Shown piece by piece: positions 25,433-34,020 of a stretch of 64,000 nt of DNA (its first letter is position 1; each line of letters opens with the position of its first letter). The translations under genes and the position numbers were made by a program. Origin of the DNA: Microbacterium sp. 11MF (GTDB lineage Bacteria; Actinomycetota; Actinomycetes; Actinomycetales; Microbacteriaceae); the NCBI RefSeq assembly GCF_000383475.1, contig NZ_KB911459.1, positions 448,467-512,466 of the forward strand, in the 5' to 3' direction. The notes below the pieces were generated by a model. It was given only the letters and a program-made list of their open reading frames with translations, ran no database searches and had not been told where the DNA came from.

Positions 25433-25508
25433 GGGCCTGTGGCGCAGTTGGTAGCGCGCTTCGTTCGCAATGAAGAGGTCAGGGGTTCGAATCCCCTCAG
25501 GTCCACCA
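25433..25508 (+). tRNA. tRNA-Ala (anticodon CGC)
   Basis: 76 nt including an encoded CCA. Acceptor stem GGGCCTG pairs with CAGGTCC and includes the G3-U70 pair that identifies alanine tRNA. The anticodon stem CTTCG/TGAAG closes the loop TTCGCAA, giving anticodon CGC; the T arm AGGGG-TTCGAAT-CCCCT is standard. Confidence 0.95.
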
Positions 25509-25511
25509 CCG

Positions 25512-25539
25512 GAAAGACCCCCGTTCGCGGGGGTCTTTC
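25512..25539 (+). terminator. Terminator after tRNA-Ala
   Basis: A perfect 12-bp stem GAAAGACCCCCG with its complement, closed by a TTCG tetraloop and ending in TTTC, begins 4 nt after the tRNA. It can also serve the convergent dehydrogenase gene. Confidence 0.85.
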
Positions 25540-25543
25540 GCCG

Positions 25544-27106
25544 TTATCGGGGGAGTGCGACTGCGGCGCGCGCGTCGTCGAGCTCGGTCGCACGGCGCTC
25601 CGGCGACCAATCGAGCTCGGTGCCTGCGACATCCGCCGCCGCCGACAGGACCTCGTCGCCGGGGTCGCCGCGGCGGCCGATGCCGGTGCGGTTCAGCAGG
25701 ATGTCGGTGAGGTGCACGGCGGCCTCGTGTCGGGCCGCGAACGCGACACCGGCGAGCAGTTCACCGTCATCCGTCGCCTCGCGTGAGAGGACGTCGGACT
25801 CGGATGCCACGGCCCGGAGGGCACCGGCATCCGATCCGTACAGCCGGTCGATCAGGTCGGCCGTCCCCGTGTCGGCGAGGTCCGCGCCGTCGAGCGGCAC
25901 GTCGGCGGTGCGGCTCGGCGCGGCGACGCGGCCGATCGATCGTGCGAGCGCGGGGACGACCTTCTCGGCGAACGCGCGCGCCGTCGTGTACTTGCCGCCG
26001 GTCGCGGTGACGATGCCGGGGACGCCGTCCTTGGCGTGGTCGACGAGCTCTGACGCGCGCGAGGCGCGGTAGGTGTCGGTCCCGCTCGTCTCGGTGAGCG
26101 GCCGGAGGCCGCCGTACGCGGCGACGACGTCCGACATCGACAGTTCCACCGGCAGGCGACCTGCGGCGTTGATCTCGCTGAGGAAGCGTTCGATCGATTC
26201 CCGCGTCAGCCGCCAGTCCGAGACATCGCCGGTGTAGGGCGTCTCGGTCGGACCGATGAGCGTCCGCCCGCGCCACGGTGCGAAGCTGAAGTGACCGCCC
26301 GACGACACGGTCAGCACCATGGTCTCGGTGATCGGCCTCGTGATCAGGTAGATGCCCTCTGACCGCACTTCGGGGCGGGGGCCGGCAGCGCGCTGCAGCA
26401 GGCCCTCGGCGGCGAGCACGTCGTACGCCCACGGTCCGCTCGCGTTCACCGTCACGCGGGCCCGCACCTCGTGTGCCGTGCCGGTCACGAGGTCGGTCAC
26501 GCGGGCCCCGCGAACGCGTCCGGCCGCGGAGATCAGGCCATCGGCCTGCACGTGGTTCGCGACCCTTGCGCCATGCGCGACGGCGGACCGCACGAATGCG
26601 AACGTCAACCGTTCGGGCGAGAGCATCATCGCGTCGTGGAAGAGGATCCCGTGCTCGAGATGCCCCAGCCCGCGCAGGCGCAGCTCTTCGCGGCTCAGGC
26701 TCCGATGACGGGGGATGCGGTGGCTCGCCGGTACGCGGTTGCGATCGAACGACAGCACGTCGTACGCCGTGAGGCCGACGTGCTCGATGAGCCCCGGGTC
26801 GGGGAGGACCATCGCGATGGGGGAGACGAGCCCCGGAGCGATGCGCGACAGGGTGCGCCGCTCGGCGAGGGACTCACGGACGAGACCCACTTCGAGGTTC
26901 TTCAGGTAGCGGAGACCGCCGTGGATGAGCTTTCCCGTCGCGGCCGAGGTCGCGGCGCCGAAGTCGCCCTTCTCGACGAGCGCGACCGACAGCCCGCGAC
27001 TCGCGGCCTCGTAGGCGATCGCCGCTCCGGTGATGCCGCCGCCGACGACGAGGACGTCGACGACCTCACCCTCGGCGGGCAGGGAACGCCGGACCGTCGT
27101 CGTCAT
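25544..27106 (-). CDS. FAD-dependent glycerol-3-phosphate dehydrogenase family protein
   Basis: 520 residues of the GlpD family, membrane-associated and quinone-linked. FAD motif VVGGGITGAAIAYEAASRGL near the N-terminus, then KLIHGGLRYLK, TVNASGPWAYDVLA and PTETPYTGDVSDW are family hallmarks; the C-terminal helical domain (HEAAVHLTDILLNRTGIGRR) is complete. It is the third gene of an operon with a class II aldolase and an APH-type kinase, with ATGA coupling. No glycerol facilitator or glycerol kinase is nearby, so the substrate may be another polyol phosphate (inference). Confidence 0.88.
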   Translation of the reverse strand: MTTTVRRSLPAEGEVVDVLVVGGGITGAAIAYEAASRGLSVALVEKGDFGAATSAATGKLIHGGLRYLKNLEVGLVRESLAERRTLSRIAPGLVSPIAMVLPDPGLIEHVGLTAYDVLSFDRNRVPASHRIPRHRSLSREELRLRGLGHLEHGILFHDAMMLSPERLTFAFVRSAVAHGARVANHVQADGLISAAGRVRGARVTDLVTGTAHEVRARVTVNASGPWAYDVLAAEGLLQRAAGPRPEVRSEGIYLITRPITETMVLTVSSGGHFSFAPWRGRTLIGPTETPYTGDVSDWRLTRESIERFLSEINAAGRLPVELSMSDVVAAYGGLRPLTETSGTDTYRASRASELVDHAKDGVPGIVTATGGKYTTARAFAEKVVPALARSIGRVAAPSRTADVPLDGADLADTGTADLIDRLYGSDAGALRAVASESDVLSREATDDGELLAGVAFAARHEAAVHLTDILLNRTGIGRRGDPGDEVLSAAADVAGTELDWSPERRATELDDARAAVALPR

Positions 27107-27915
27107 CGGGCGATCACCGACCGGATGCCGCGCAGGAGGCGCTCTCGCTCGCTCGGGATGTCGAGCATTCCCAGCCGCAGCACCCGCGCGGCCGTCGCCC
27201 ACCGGTCGAGGCGCGCCGTCGTCATTCCCGTCACGTCGAGGTACTCCTTCAGGTACATGCGTCCCATCGCCCCGCGCGCCGCCCCGTAGACGAGCAGCTG
27301 CGCCCTGGTCGCCCCCGGGAACAGCTCGGCCTCGGTGAACAGCAGCCGGGTCATCGCGACGTCGGCCGCGGGATCACCGCAGGCGGTGGACTGCCAGTCG
27401 ATCGTCGCGATGCCGCCGCCGTGTCGGAACACGTTCATCGGGTGGAAGTCGAGGTGCAGGACGCTCTCGCCGCCGGGGAGCGACGCGAGGTGATCGAGGA
27501 GCGCTAAGCGCTCGCGCGCGGTGAGACCGGCGAAGGGCGCAGTCCCGACGAGGTCCGCCGCGACGTCGCGCACGTCGGGGAAGCGGTCGCTCGCGACCCG
27601 GTGGATGCGCGCGTGCTCCTGCGCCAGCGCGCGGGCGACGCGCCCCATTCGCAACGGGCTCTTCTCGGCGACGGTGGTCAGGGCGACCCCCTCGATGCGG
27701 TCGAAGACGACCGCGCGCCGGCCGTCGGCATCCGCTCTGCCGTGGCAGCGGATGGGGGTGAGGCCGAGGTCGAACGCGGCCGTGGCGTCCTCGACCTCGC
27801 GGCCGATCGCCTCATCGGGCCAGTCGTCGTGGAAGACCTTCACGACGGTGGCCGTCGTCAGGGAGTGGACGTCAGCGGAACGTCCGTGCGCCACGAGCTC
27901 GCCGACCGCGGTCAC
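27103..27915 (-). CDS. APH-family small-molecule kinase
   Basis: 270 residues of the aminoglycoside phosphotransferase/choline kinase fold. The catalytic loop LHLDFHPMNVF (H-x-D-x-x-x-x-N) and the metal-binding segment TIDWQSTACGDPAADVAM are intact, so it is an active kinase by sequence. GTG at 27915 overlaps the stop of the aldolase gene (GTGA) and its own stop overlaps the dehydrogenase start (ATGA). In this setting it probably phosphorylates a sugar or polyol rather than an antibiotic (inference). Confidence 0.83.
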   Translation of the reverse strand: MTAVGELVAHGRSADVHSLTTATVVKVFHDDWPDEAIGREVEDATAAFDLGLTPIRCHGRADADGRRAVVFDRIEGVALTTVAEKSPLRMGRVARALAQEHARIHRVASDRFPDVRDVAADLVGTAPFAGLTARERLALLDHLASLPGGESVLHLDFHPMNVFRHGGGIATIDWQSTACGDPAADVAMTRLLFTEAELFPGATRAQLLVYGAARGAMGRMYLKEYLDVTGMTTARLDRWATAARVLRLGMLDIPSERERLLRGIRSVIAR

Positions 27916-28586
27916 GCCGACACCGGCTTCGTGGTTCCGTACCCGAGGCGCATCGCGTGCGCGACGACCTCCTGCTGCTGTGCGGGGTCGAGTGCCCGCG
28001 GCGTGCCGACGCTCGCGGCGCGCAGGTAGAGCTCCGCGAGCCACTCGACCAGCAGCGCGTTCTCGACGGCGGCCGTGAGGTCGGCGCCGAGCGCGACCGT
28101 GCCGTGGTTCGCCATGAGAGCTGCGAGACGGCCGTCGAGGGCCGCGCCGACGGCGGCGGCCAGGTCGGGCGTCCCGAACGCGTGGAACGGGGCGACGCGG
28201 AGGGATCCTCCCAGGACGAGTTGCTGGTAGTGCACGACCGGCAGCTCGTCCAGGACGAGCGAGAGCGCCGTCGCGTTCGGCGCGTGCGTGTGGACGACCG
28301 CCGACACCTTCTCGGCCGGAGCGGCGCGCAGGACCCCGAGATGGAGGGCGAGCTCGGACGTCGGGGCGAGCGTTCCCTCGACCACGGCACCGCCCAGATC
28401 GACGACGGTCACGTCATCGGCGGTCGCCTTACCCAGGACGACGCCGGTCGCCGTGACGGCCACGACGTCGCCCGCCCGGGCGCTGACGTTGCCGGCGGTG
28501 CCGATGAGCAGGCCGTGACCGGCGAGAGCGCGGGATGCCGCGGCCACAGACGCGCGGAGATCGTGATGGTGCGACGTCATCGTCAT
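27912..28586 (-). CDS. Class II aldolase (fuculose/ribulose-phosphate aldolase family)
   Basis: 224 residues of the zinc-dependent class II aldolase/adducin family. LIGTAGNVSARAGD (phosphate-binding), TSELALHLGVLRA (catalytic Glu), VVHTHAPNATALS and LMANHGTVALG (zinc histidines) are all present. First gene of the three-gene operon. The ATG at 28586 is chosen because the promoter TTGACT-17-CAACGT ends 7 nt before it; a second ATG two codons later is possible. Confidence 0.88.
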   Translation of the reverse strand: MTMTSHHHDLRASVAAASRALAGHGLLIGTAGNVSARAGDVVAVTATGVVLGKATADDVTVVDLGGAVVEGTLAPTSELALHLGVLRAAPAEKVSAVVHTHAPNATALSLVLDELPVVHYQQLVLGGSLRVAPFHAFGTPDLAAAVGAALDGRLAALMANHGTVALGADLTAAVENALLVEWLAELYLRAASVGTPRALDPAQQQEVVAHAMRLGYGTTKPVSA

Positions 28587-28593
28587 GCTGCTA

Positions 28594-28622
28594 ACGTTGC
28601 CGCCACCCCTAACCAAAGTCAA
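28594..28622 (-). promoter_or_regulatory. Promoter of the aldolase operon
   Basis: Minus strand: -35 TTGACT (28617-28622), 17-nt spacer, -10 CAACGT (28594-28599), then 7 nt to the ATG; a leaderless start is expected. It overlaps the divergent tetR promoter and the palindrome at 28615-28632. Confidence 0.55.
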
Positions 28623-28625
28623 GTT
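28597..28625 (+). promoter_or_regulatory. Promoter of the divergent tetR gene
   Basis: Plus strand: -35 TTGCCG (28597-28602), 17-nt spacer, -10 CAAGTT (28620-28625), 7 nt to the ATG at 28633. It is face to face with the aldolase promoter, sharing the same 29 bp. Confidence 0.5.
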
Positions 28626-28632
28626 TGATTTC
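28615..28632. promoter_or_regulatory. Candidate TetR operator
   Basis: An 18-bp imperfect palindrome, AAAGTCAA-GT-TTGATTTC, arms matching at 6 of 8 positions with a perfect TCAA/TTGA core. It covers the -35 of the aldolase operon and the -10 of tetR, so binding would shut both. Confidence 0.5.
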
Positions 28633-29271
28633 ATGGACACCACGGACGACACCCCTCAGGACTGGGCCGCCCTCGGCCTGCGCCGGACCCCGACGCAGCA
28701 GCGGTCGCGCCAGAAGCTCGCGCAGGCGATCGCCGCCGCCGAGGACATCGTGCTGCGAGAGGGCGTCGACGTCATCACGCTGCCGCGCGTCGCGGCCGAG
28801 GCCAGGGTCAGCGTGGGGGCGCTGTACCAGTACCTGCCCGACCGTGAGGCGATCCTCGCCGCCATCGTCTCTCGGTACCACGACCGCCTCGAGCGCCTGC
28901 TCGACGACGCGATCGAGCGTCTCCGCAGCGACCCGCGCGGCGAGGACCCCGTCGGCAGCGTGCTCCGTGCCGTCGTCGCCGTCTACCAGGACGAGCAGTC
29001 CGCCAGGTCGCTCGGCACGGTCGCGATCTCCGCCGAGGCCGATGCCGCGCGTCGCCGCCACAAGCGGGCGATGGCCGATCGCGTCCACACGCTGCTGCGC
29101 GAAGCGGGTGTGCTCGACGGCGTGGACGACGAGCGTGGCGCGGCCGTCGCCCGGGTAGCGTTCGCGTCGGCCGACGCCGTGCTGCACGACGCCTTCGCCG
29201 CGCCCGAGCCGGAGCGGGCCGTGCTGCTCGCCGAGCTCGAACGCGCGCTCCGCGCCTCGCTGGGTACCTGA
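28633..29271 (+). CDS. TetR-family repressor
   Basis: 212 residues. Helix-turn-helix at about 20-65 with AEDIVLREGVDVITLPRVAA and ARVSVGALYQYLPDREAIL; the C-terminal ligand domain is of the TetR_C type with an acidic and an Ala-rich helix. Divergent from the aldolase-kinase-dehydrogenase operon and very likely its repressor, with an inducer that may be a pathway intermediate (inference). Confidence 0.9.
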   Translation: MDTTDDTPQDWAALGLRRTPTQQRSRQKLAQAIAAAEDIVLREGVDVITLPRVAAEARVSVGALYQYLPDREAILAAIVSRYHDRLERLLDDAIERLRSDPRGEDPVGSVLRAVVAVYQDEQSARSLGTVAISAEADAARRRHKRAMADRVHTLLREAGVLDGVDDERGAAVARVAFASADAVLHDAFAAPEPERAVLLAELERALRASLGT

Positions 29272-29308
29272 AGAGCGGGGTGCGTGAAGCGCCGGGCACC
29301 TCAGCTGC

Positions 29309-30466
29309 TCAGCCGGCGGTCCGACGCCACGCCGGGACGGCCGCGACGAGCAGGAGCGCGGGCAGGAGGAACGCGATCCCCGAGCCGGTGACGTCGGTGA
29401 GCACCCCGACGCCGACCGCCCCGAGGACGGCGCCCGCGTAGTTGAAGAGGTTGACCCGTGCGATGACCTCGTCGCTGCGCGCTGGATCGATGGACCCGGC
29501 CAGCCCGAACGCGATGGGGACCAGCGCTCCGACGGCGAGACCGCTCACCGCGAAGGCGATGATCGTGACGACCGGCGAGGGGACCGCGGCCACGACGACC
29601 GCACCGGCGACGCCGAGGACGAGGCCGATGGCGAGCAGACGGGCGCGACCGATGCGGCGGACGACGGCATCCGTCACCATCCGCGCGATGAGCACGCCGC
29701 CCTGGTAGGCCGCGAGGCCGACGGGGGCGAGCGCGACGGCGGCGCCGATCGACTCGAGGTGGATCGAGCCCCACGAGCTCACCGCCGAGTCGACCGTGTA
29801 CGCGGCGAGGATGACGAGTCCGACGACGGTGATCGCGCGTCCGTCGAGCCTGGGACCTCGGGGGCCGCTCCATTCCGCGCTCCGCGCCGCGCGCTCGCGG
29901 CTGAGCAGACGCGCCCCGAAGGCGACGAACGCGATCTGCAGGGCGGCGGCGGCGACCAGCGCGGCGACCGCGGGCGCCCCGGAGGCGAGGATCCCCGCCA
30001 TCCCGAGCGCGCCGACGATCGACCCGGCCGTGAGGGTCGCGAAGAAGCGTCCGAGCAGCGGGGTCGCGCGCCCGCGCTGGGCGAGGACGCCCTGCATGTT
30101 CGAGGACGCGTCGATCAGCCCCAGCCCCAGGCCGTAGAGCAGCACGGATGCCGCGAGCATCGCGGTTCCCGGCGAGAACGCCGTGGCGACCAGTCCCACC
30201 GCCTGCAGCGACAGGCCCACGACGACTCCCCGACGGCTGCTGGCACGCCGGGCGATCGCGTCGGCGACGAGCGAGCCGAGTGCCGCGGCCACGCAGACTC
30301 CCAGCAGGATCGCCGCGATGCCCGTGGCATCCAGTCCGGTGCGTTCCTGGAAGGCGGGGAGCGCCGTCACGATGACGGAGTATCCGAGACCCTGCAGGCC
30401 GTACACCGCGGCTGTCGCGGCGACGGTGCGGGGTGTCGTCGCGGATGGTGCCGTCGTGGCGGTCAC
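29309..30466 (-). CDS. MFS transporter
   Basis: 385 residues with 12 hydrophobic helices. GLSLQAVGLVATAFSPGTAM and LLYGLGLGLIDASSNMQ are typical of the fucose/FGFR-like MFS group, in which members import sugars or export small molecules. Last gene of the five-gene SDR-TetR-SCP2-aminotransferase-MFS operon; its GTG start follows the aminotransferase stop by 1 nt. Substrate unknown. Confidence 0.87.
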   Translation of the reverse strand: MTATTAPSATTPRTVAATAAVYGLQGLGYSVIVTALPAFQERTGLDATGIAAILLGVCVAAALGSLVADAIARRASSRRGVVVGLSLQAVGLVATAFSPGTAMLAASVLLYGLGLGLIDASSNMQGVLAQRGRATPLLGRFFATLTAGSIVGALGMAGILASGAPAVAALVAAAALQIAFVAFGARLLSRERAARSAEWSGPRGPRLDGRAITVVGLVILAAYTVDSAVSSWGSIHLESIGAAVALAPVGLAAYQGGVLIARMVTDAVVRRIGRARLLAIGLVLGVAGAVVVAAVPSPVVTIIAFAVSGLAVGALVPIAFGLAGSIDPARSDEVIARVNLFNYAGAVLGAVGVGVLTDVTGSGIAFLLPALLLVAAVPAWRRTAG

Positions 30467-30467
30467 C

Positions 30468-31733
30468 TCACACCGCCGCGGGGTGGCGCATCCGGAGGGC
30501 GGCGAAGGCGTCGGCGGCGATCTCGACCGTGCGGTCGACGTCGGCCTCGGTGACCGCGGCGTTGAGGAAGTGATTGTGGTGCGAGGTGAGGTACGCGCCG
30601 CGGCGCACGCACTCGGCGATCCAGTCCTGATGCAGCATGAGCGAGTCCGCCGGATCGGCCACCCGCAGGTAGAAGAGGGCGGGTGCGCCCGAGGCCACGA
30701 GCGTGTAACCCGCGTCGGAGGCCGCCTCGGTGAGGCCGTCGGTCAGCCGTCGGCCCAGGCGCTCGAACAGCGCGGGGGCGTCGAGCGCGCGGAGCTTCTT
30801 CTGCGTCGCGATGCCGGCCGCGAATGGCACGGCGCTCATCCAGTAGCTGCCCGTGTAGGTGATCGAGCTCACCGCCTCCTTCAAGGACTCGCGGCCGAGG
30901 AGCGCCGAGACGTTGTAGCCGTTCGCGAGCGCCTTGCAGAAGCAGATCAGGTCGGCCTCGAAGCCGAAGTAGTGGTCGCTGCCGGCGAGGTCGAGGCGGA
31001 AGCCGGCGCGCACGTCGTCGATGATCAGGACGACGCCGTGCTCGTCGCAGAGCTTCCGCACGGCCTGCCAGTACCCGTCGGCGGGAAGCTGGTTGTCGAC
31101 GAAGTTGCCGTGCATGTACGGCGTCGAGATGAGAGCCGCGACCTGCCCGCGGTTCTCGGAGAGCAGCGCCCGGAGCGCGTCGAGGTCGTTCCACGGCACG
31201 TAGAGGTTGTTCGCGACGTCCTCCTCGAGGACGCCGGGGTAGTCGAGCTTCTGCGTCCACGGCGCGACCCCGTGGTAGAACCCCTTCACGAAGACCACCT
31301 TCTTGCGCAGCGTCGCGGCGCGGGCGGTCATGATCGCGAGCGTCGTCGTGTCGCCGCCGTTCTTGGCGAACATCGCCCAGTCCGCGCTGGCGACCTGGTC
31401 GACCAGCAGCTCGGCGAAGTCGATCATGACGGTCGACGGCAGCGAGACGACGTCCTCCTTCTTCGCCTGCGCCTGAGCGGCGGCGGCGACGTCGGGATCG
31501 TTGTAGCCGAGGACGTTCGGCCCGTAGGCGCACATCCAGTCGATGAACTCGTTGCCGTCGAGGTCCCAGAACCGTGTGCCCTCGGCGCGGGCGGCGAACT
31601 TCGGGAAGCCCTCGTTCGGAAGGTGCAGTCCCTCGGTGGGACCGAGGTGCCCCGGGATGCCGCCGGGGATCACCCGCTGCGCGCGGCGGAAGGCGGCGAG
31701 GCTCTTGTCGAAGGTGTACACGGGGGAGCTCAC
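30468..31733 (-). CDS. Class III aminotransferase, glutamate-1-semialdehyde aminomutase-like
   Basis: 421 residues, PLP-dependent fold type I. The Schiff-base lysine is Lys267 in LICFCKALANGYNVSALLG, and the cofactor aspartate lies in VVLIIDDVRAGFR (Asp239). The N-terminus (RAQRVIPGGIPGHLG) is like HemL, but the active-site region has diverged and the gene is far from haem genes, so it probably acts on another amino compound in the pathway encoded by this operon. GTG start overlaps the upstream stop (GTGA). Confidence 0.88.
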   Translation of the reverse strand: MSSPVYTFDKSLAAFRRAQRVIPGGIPGHLGPTEGLHLPNEGFPKFAARAEGTRFWDLDGNEFIDWMCAYGPNVLGYNDPDVAAAAQAQAKKEDVVSLPSTVMIDFAELLVDQVASADWAMFAKNGGDTTTLAIMTARAATLRKKVVFVKGFYHGVAPWTQKLDYPGVLEEDVANNLYVPWNDLDALRALLSENRGQVAALISTPYMHGNFVDNQLPADGYWQAVRKLCDEHGVVLIIDDVRAGFRLDLAGSDHYFGFEADLICFCKALANGYNVSALLGRESLKEAVSSITYTGSYWMSAVPFAAGIATQKKLRALDAPALFERLGRRLTDGLTEAASDAGYTLVASGAPALFYLRVADPADSLMLHQDWIAECVRRGAYLTSHHNHFLNAAVTEADVDRTVEIAADAFAALRMRHPAAV

Positions 31734-32509
31734 TTTCCGAGGTAGTGGCCGACGCGGTCGAGGATGCGGCTCGTGTTGTCGACGAGGGGGATGTAGCCGC
31801 GGATGGCGATGCGCCCGTCACCGACGCACGCGAGCGCGCTCTCCCGGCCCGCGAGGACGTCGCCGGCGGTCTGCAGGTCTGCGAACCGGAAGACGGCGCG
31901 GGGCGCGGCATCCGTCACCGGAACGCGAGACAGCCGGTGCTCCTGCACCCGCAAGCGGTGGCGGAGCGCGTCGCCGACGGTGATGTCGAGGTCGCCGTCG
32001 GTCATCTGGCCCGCGCTGAAGCGGCCGGAGCGGTCGCGGTTCGCGACGATCGCGATGGCTCCCACGGCGACCTCGAGGAGCAGCACCCGGTGCGCATCGC
32101 TGAAGGCCGGGTCGGCGAGGTCGGCGTCGCTCGGGCGAAGGTATCGGCCGAGCAGGTCGCTGATCGGGGTGAACACCTGCGTGAGGAAGCGGATGCCGGC
32201 AGGCCCGGCGATCGGCAGCGGCGACCCCGTGCCGTCGAGCACGGCGTTCAGGTGCGCGGGGGAGCGGAACACGAGGGTCGCTCTCGTCGTGCCGCCATGG
32301 TCGCCCGCCGCCGCGCGGATGCCGTCCCGAGCGAAGACGAGGCTCATGGACTCGCCGCCGATCACCCGAGCGGTCAGACGCACCGGCTGCGCCAGTCCGG
32401 CGACCAGGCGCGACGCGTCGGGCGCGACCTCGGACAGCTTCGGCAGAGCGCCGAGGACGGCGTGCAGGTTCACGGCCGCGAGGACGCGCTCATCGATCTC
32501 CGTCAGCAC
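31730..32509 (-). CDS. SCP2-like lipid/sterol-carrier domain protein, tentative
   Basis: 259 residues. The first half (VRLTARVIGGESMSLVFARD, ATLVFRSPAHLNAVLDGTG) resembles the SCP2 sterol-carrier fold; the second half repeats the pattern (DLDITVGDAL, AVFRFADLQTAGDVLAGRES, GRIAIRGYIPLVDN), suggesting two such domains. A hydrophobic ligand pocket is plausible but not provable here. GTG start with AAGGGAG upstream; it overlaps the end of the TetR gene by 20 nt, and its stop overlaps the aminotransferase start. Confidence 0.65.
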   Translation of the reverse strand: MLTEIDERVLAAVNLHAVLGALPKLSEVAPDASRLVAGLAQPVRLTARVIGGESMSLVFARDGIRAAAGDHGGTTRATLVFRSPAHLNAVLDGTGSPLPIAGPAGIRFLTQVFTPISDLLGRYLRPSDADLADPAFSDAHRVLLLEVAVGAIAIVANRDRSGRFSAGQMTDGDLDITVGDALRHRLRVQEHRLSRVPVTDAAPRAVFRFADLQTAGDVLAGRESALACVGDGRIAIRGYIPLVDNTSRILDRVGHYLGK

Positions 32510-33125
32510 GGGGACTCCCTTCGGTCGGTGCCCCGAGCGGGGCGGATGCCGCGGCGAACGCGGCGGCGGCGAACGATGCCGTGCGACGCGCGGAATCCGA
32601 ATCACCGTCCGCCAGCCACGTCGTCGTGATCCCGTCGACGACGACGACGAGGTGGCGGGCGAGGTCGGCGACCGGCTCGGTCCACCGGTTGCCGGTGATC
32701 TCGGCCGCGTAGGTCAGCATCTGCTCGGCGGCACGGAAGTACGTCTGCCACTGCGCGCGCATCTGCCCCTGCGGGTCGCGCCGGCGGGCGACGAGGGCCA
32801 GCTCGAGCAGGGCGATCTCGTCGGCCGGGTCGTGCTCGAGCATGTCGATGTAGCCCTCGAGGCCCGAGCGGATCGCCGATGCCAGGGACGTCGGGTCGAT
32901 CGCGCGGGACTCGGCGGCGAAGCGCTCCTGTTCGATGACGGTGTCGATGACGGCCGTCATCAGCTCGTCCTGCGTGCCGAAGATGTAGGTGAACGCGCCG
33001 AGCGGCATGCCCGCCTCGGCGGTGATGGCTCGGGTCGTCGCCGCAGCCACGCCCTGCCGGGCGATGACGCGGATGGCGGCGGCGATGAGTTCGCCGCGGC
33101 GCTCTTCGGGAGGCATCCGTCGCAT
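32490..33125 (-). CDS. TetR-family regulator
   Basis: 211 residues. The DNA-binding domain contains AAIRVIARQGVAAATTRAIT and GMPLGAFTYIFGTQDELM; the rest is a variable ligand domain with an LELALVARRRDPQGQ segment. Its ATG overlaps the SDR stop (TGATG) and GGGAGG precedes it. It lies inside the operon it probably controls, an arrangement that gives feedback on its own level. Confidence 0.88.
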   Translation of the reverse strand: MRRMPPEERRGELIAAAIRVIARQGVAAATTRAITAEAGMPLGAFTYIFGTQDELMTAVIDTVIEQERFAAESRAIDPTSLASAIRSGLEGYIDMLEHDPADEIALLELALVARRRDPQGQMRAQWQTYFRAAEQMLTYAAEITGNRWTEPVADLARHLVVVVDGITTTWLADGDSDSARRTASFAAAAFAAASAPLGAPTEGSPRADGDR

Positions 33126-33898
33126 CAGGAACCTCCCACCGCGCGTGCGGCGACGTGCAGGCGGAGGCGCCGCGGCGAGACGCGCGCCACCCAGCCCTGC
33201 ACGCGATTGGCGGCGCCGACGGTGCGGACGGGGGAGGGGCGGGACGAGTCCAGCGCGTCGAACGCTTCGTCGAGGACGTCGTCGACGGTCTTCGTCGCGC
33301 CGACCTTGAACGTCTCGGACCCCGCTGCGGCGAAGAACTCCGTCTCGGTCGGACCGGGGCAGAGGGCGAGGACGGTCAGACCGGTGCCGCGCGTCTCCTG
33401 CCAGATCGCCTCGGTGAGCGAGGTGACGTAGGCCTTCGTGGCGGCGTACACCGCGAGTCCCGGCAGCGGCTGGTGGCCGGCGTTGCTCGACACGTTCACG
33501 AGCACCCCGCGTGCCTCGATCAGCTGCGGGAGCAGTTCGCGGGTCAGCAGGGTGAGGGCTGCGACGTTGACCTGCACCTCGGCGGCGACGCGCGCGGCAT
33601 CCTCGTCGACGAAAGCGGATGCCGTCCCGAAACCCGCGCTGTTGACGAGACCTGCGGGACGGATGCCGCGCTCGGCGAGTTCGGCGGCGATCGCGGCCGG
33701 TGCGGCCGGGTCGGCGAGGTCGGCGGCGAGCACGGTCGCCTCGACGCGGTGCAGCCCGCGGAGCTCCTCGGCGAGGGATTCGAGGCGCTCGGCGCGGCGG
33801 GCGACGAGGACGACGTCGTGGCCGCGCGCGGCGTAGCGCCGGGCGAAGCCGGCACCGATCCCCGAGCTCGCTCCCGTGATGACGATCACGCCGGGCAT
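33125..33898 (-). CDS. Short-chain dehydrogenase/reductase
   Basis: 257 residues, Rossmann fold. Cofactor motif TGASSGIG at residues 8-15, LVNSAG near 84-89, catalytic Ser137/138, Tyr151 and Lys155 (VYAATKAYV). Basic residues after the second strand (VARRAERLE) suggest NADP(H) use. First gene of the five-gene operon; GGAGG lies 4 nt before the ATG. Confidence 0.92.
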   Translation of the reverse strand: MPGVIVITGASSGIGAGFARRYAARGHDVVLVARRAERLESLAEELRGLHRVEATVLAADLADPAAPAAIAAELAERGIRPAGLVNSAGFGTASAFVDEDAARVAAEVQVNVAALTLLTRELLPQLIEARGVLVNVSSNAGHQPLPGLAVYAATKAYVTSLTEAIWQETRGTGLTVLALCPGPTETEFFAAAGSETFKVGATKTVDDVLDEAFDALDSSRPSPVRTVGAANRVQGWVARVSPRRLRLHVAARAVGGS

Positions 33899-33914
33899 GG
33901 GGCCTCCAGGAAAG

Positions 33915-33930
33915 TTGTACAGATGAACAA
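33915..33930. promoter_or_regulatory. Candidate TetR operator upstream of the SDR operon
   Basis: TTGTAC-AGAT-GAACAA, arms matching at 5 of 6 positions, 17 nt upstream of the SDR start and in the divergent gap with padR. Assignment to the operon's own TetR protein rests on position. Confidence 0.35.
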
Positions 33931-34020
33931 GTGCGGGTGGTCACTCAGTATGGCGATGCGCGGACGCCGCGTAAAGAATCAATCATGGGAATATGCCCGC
34001 CGATGGAGTATGAATGACTC

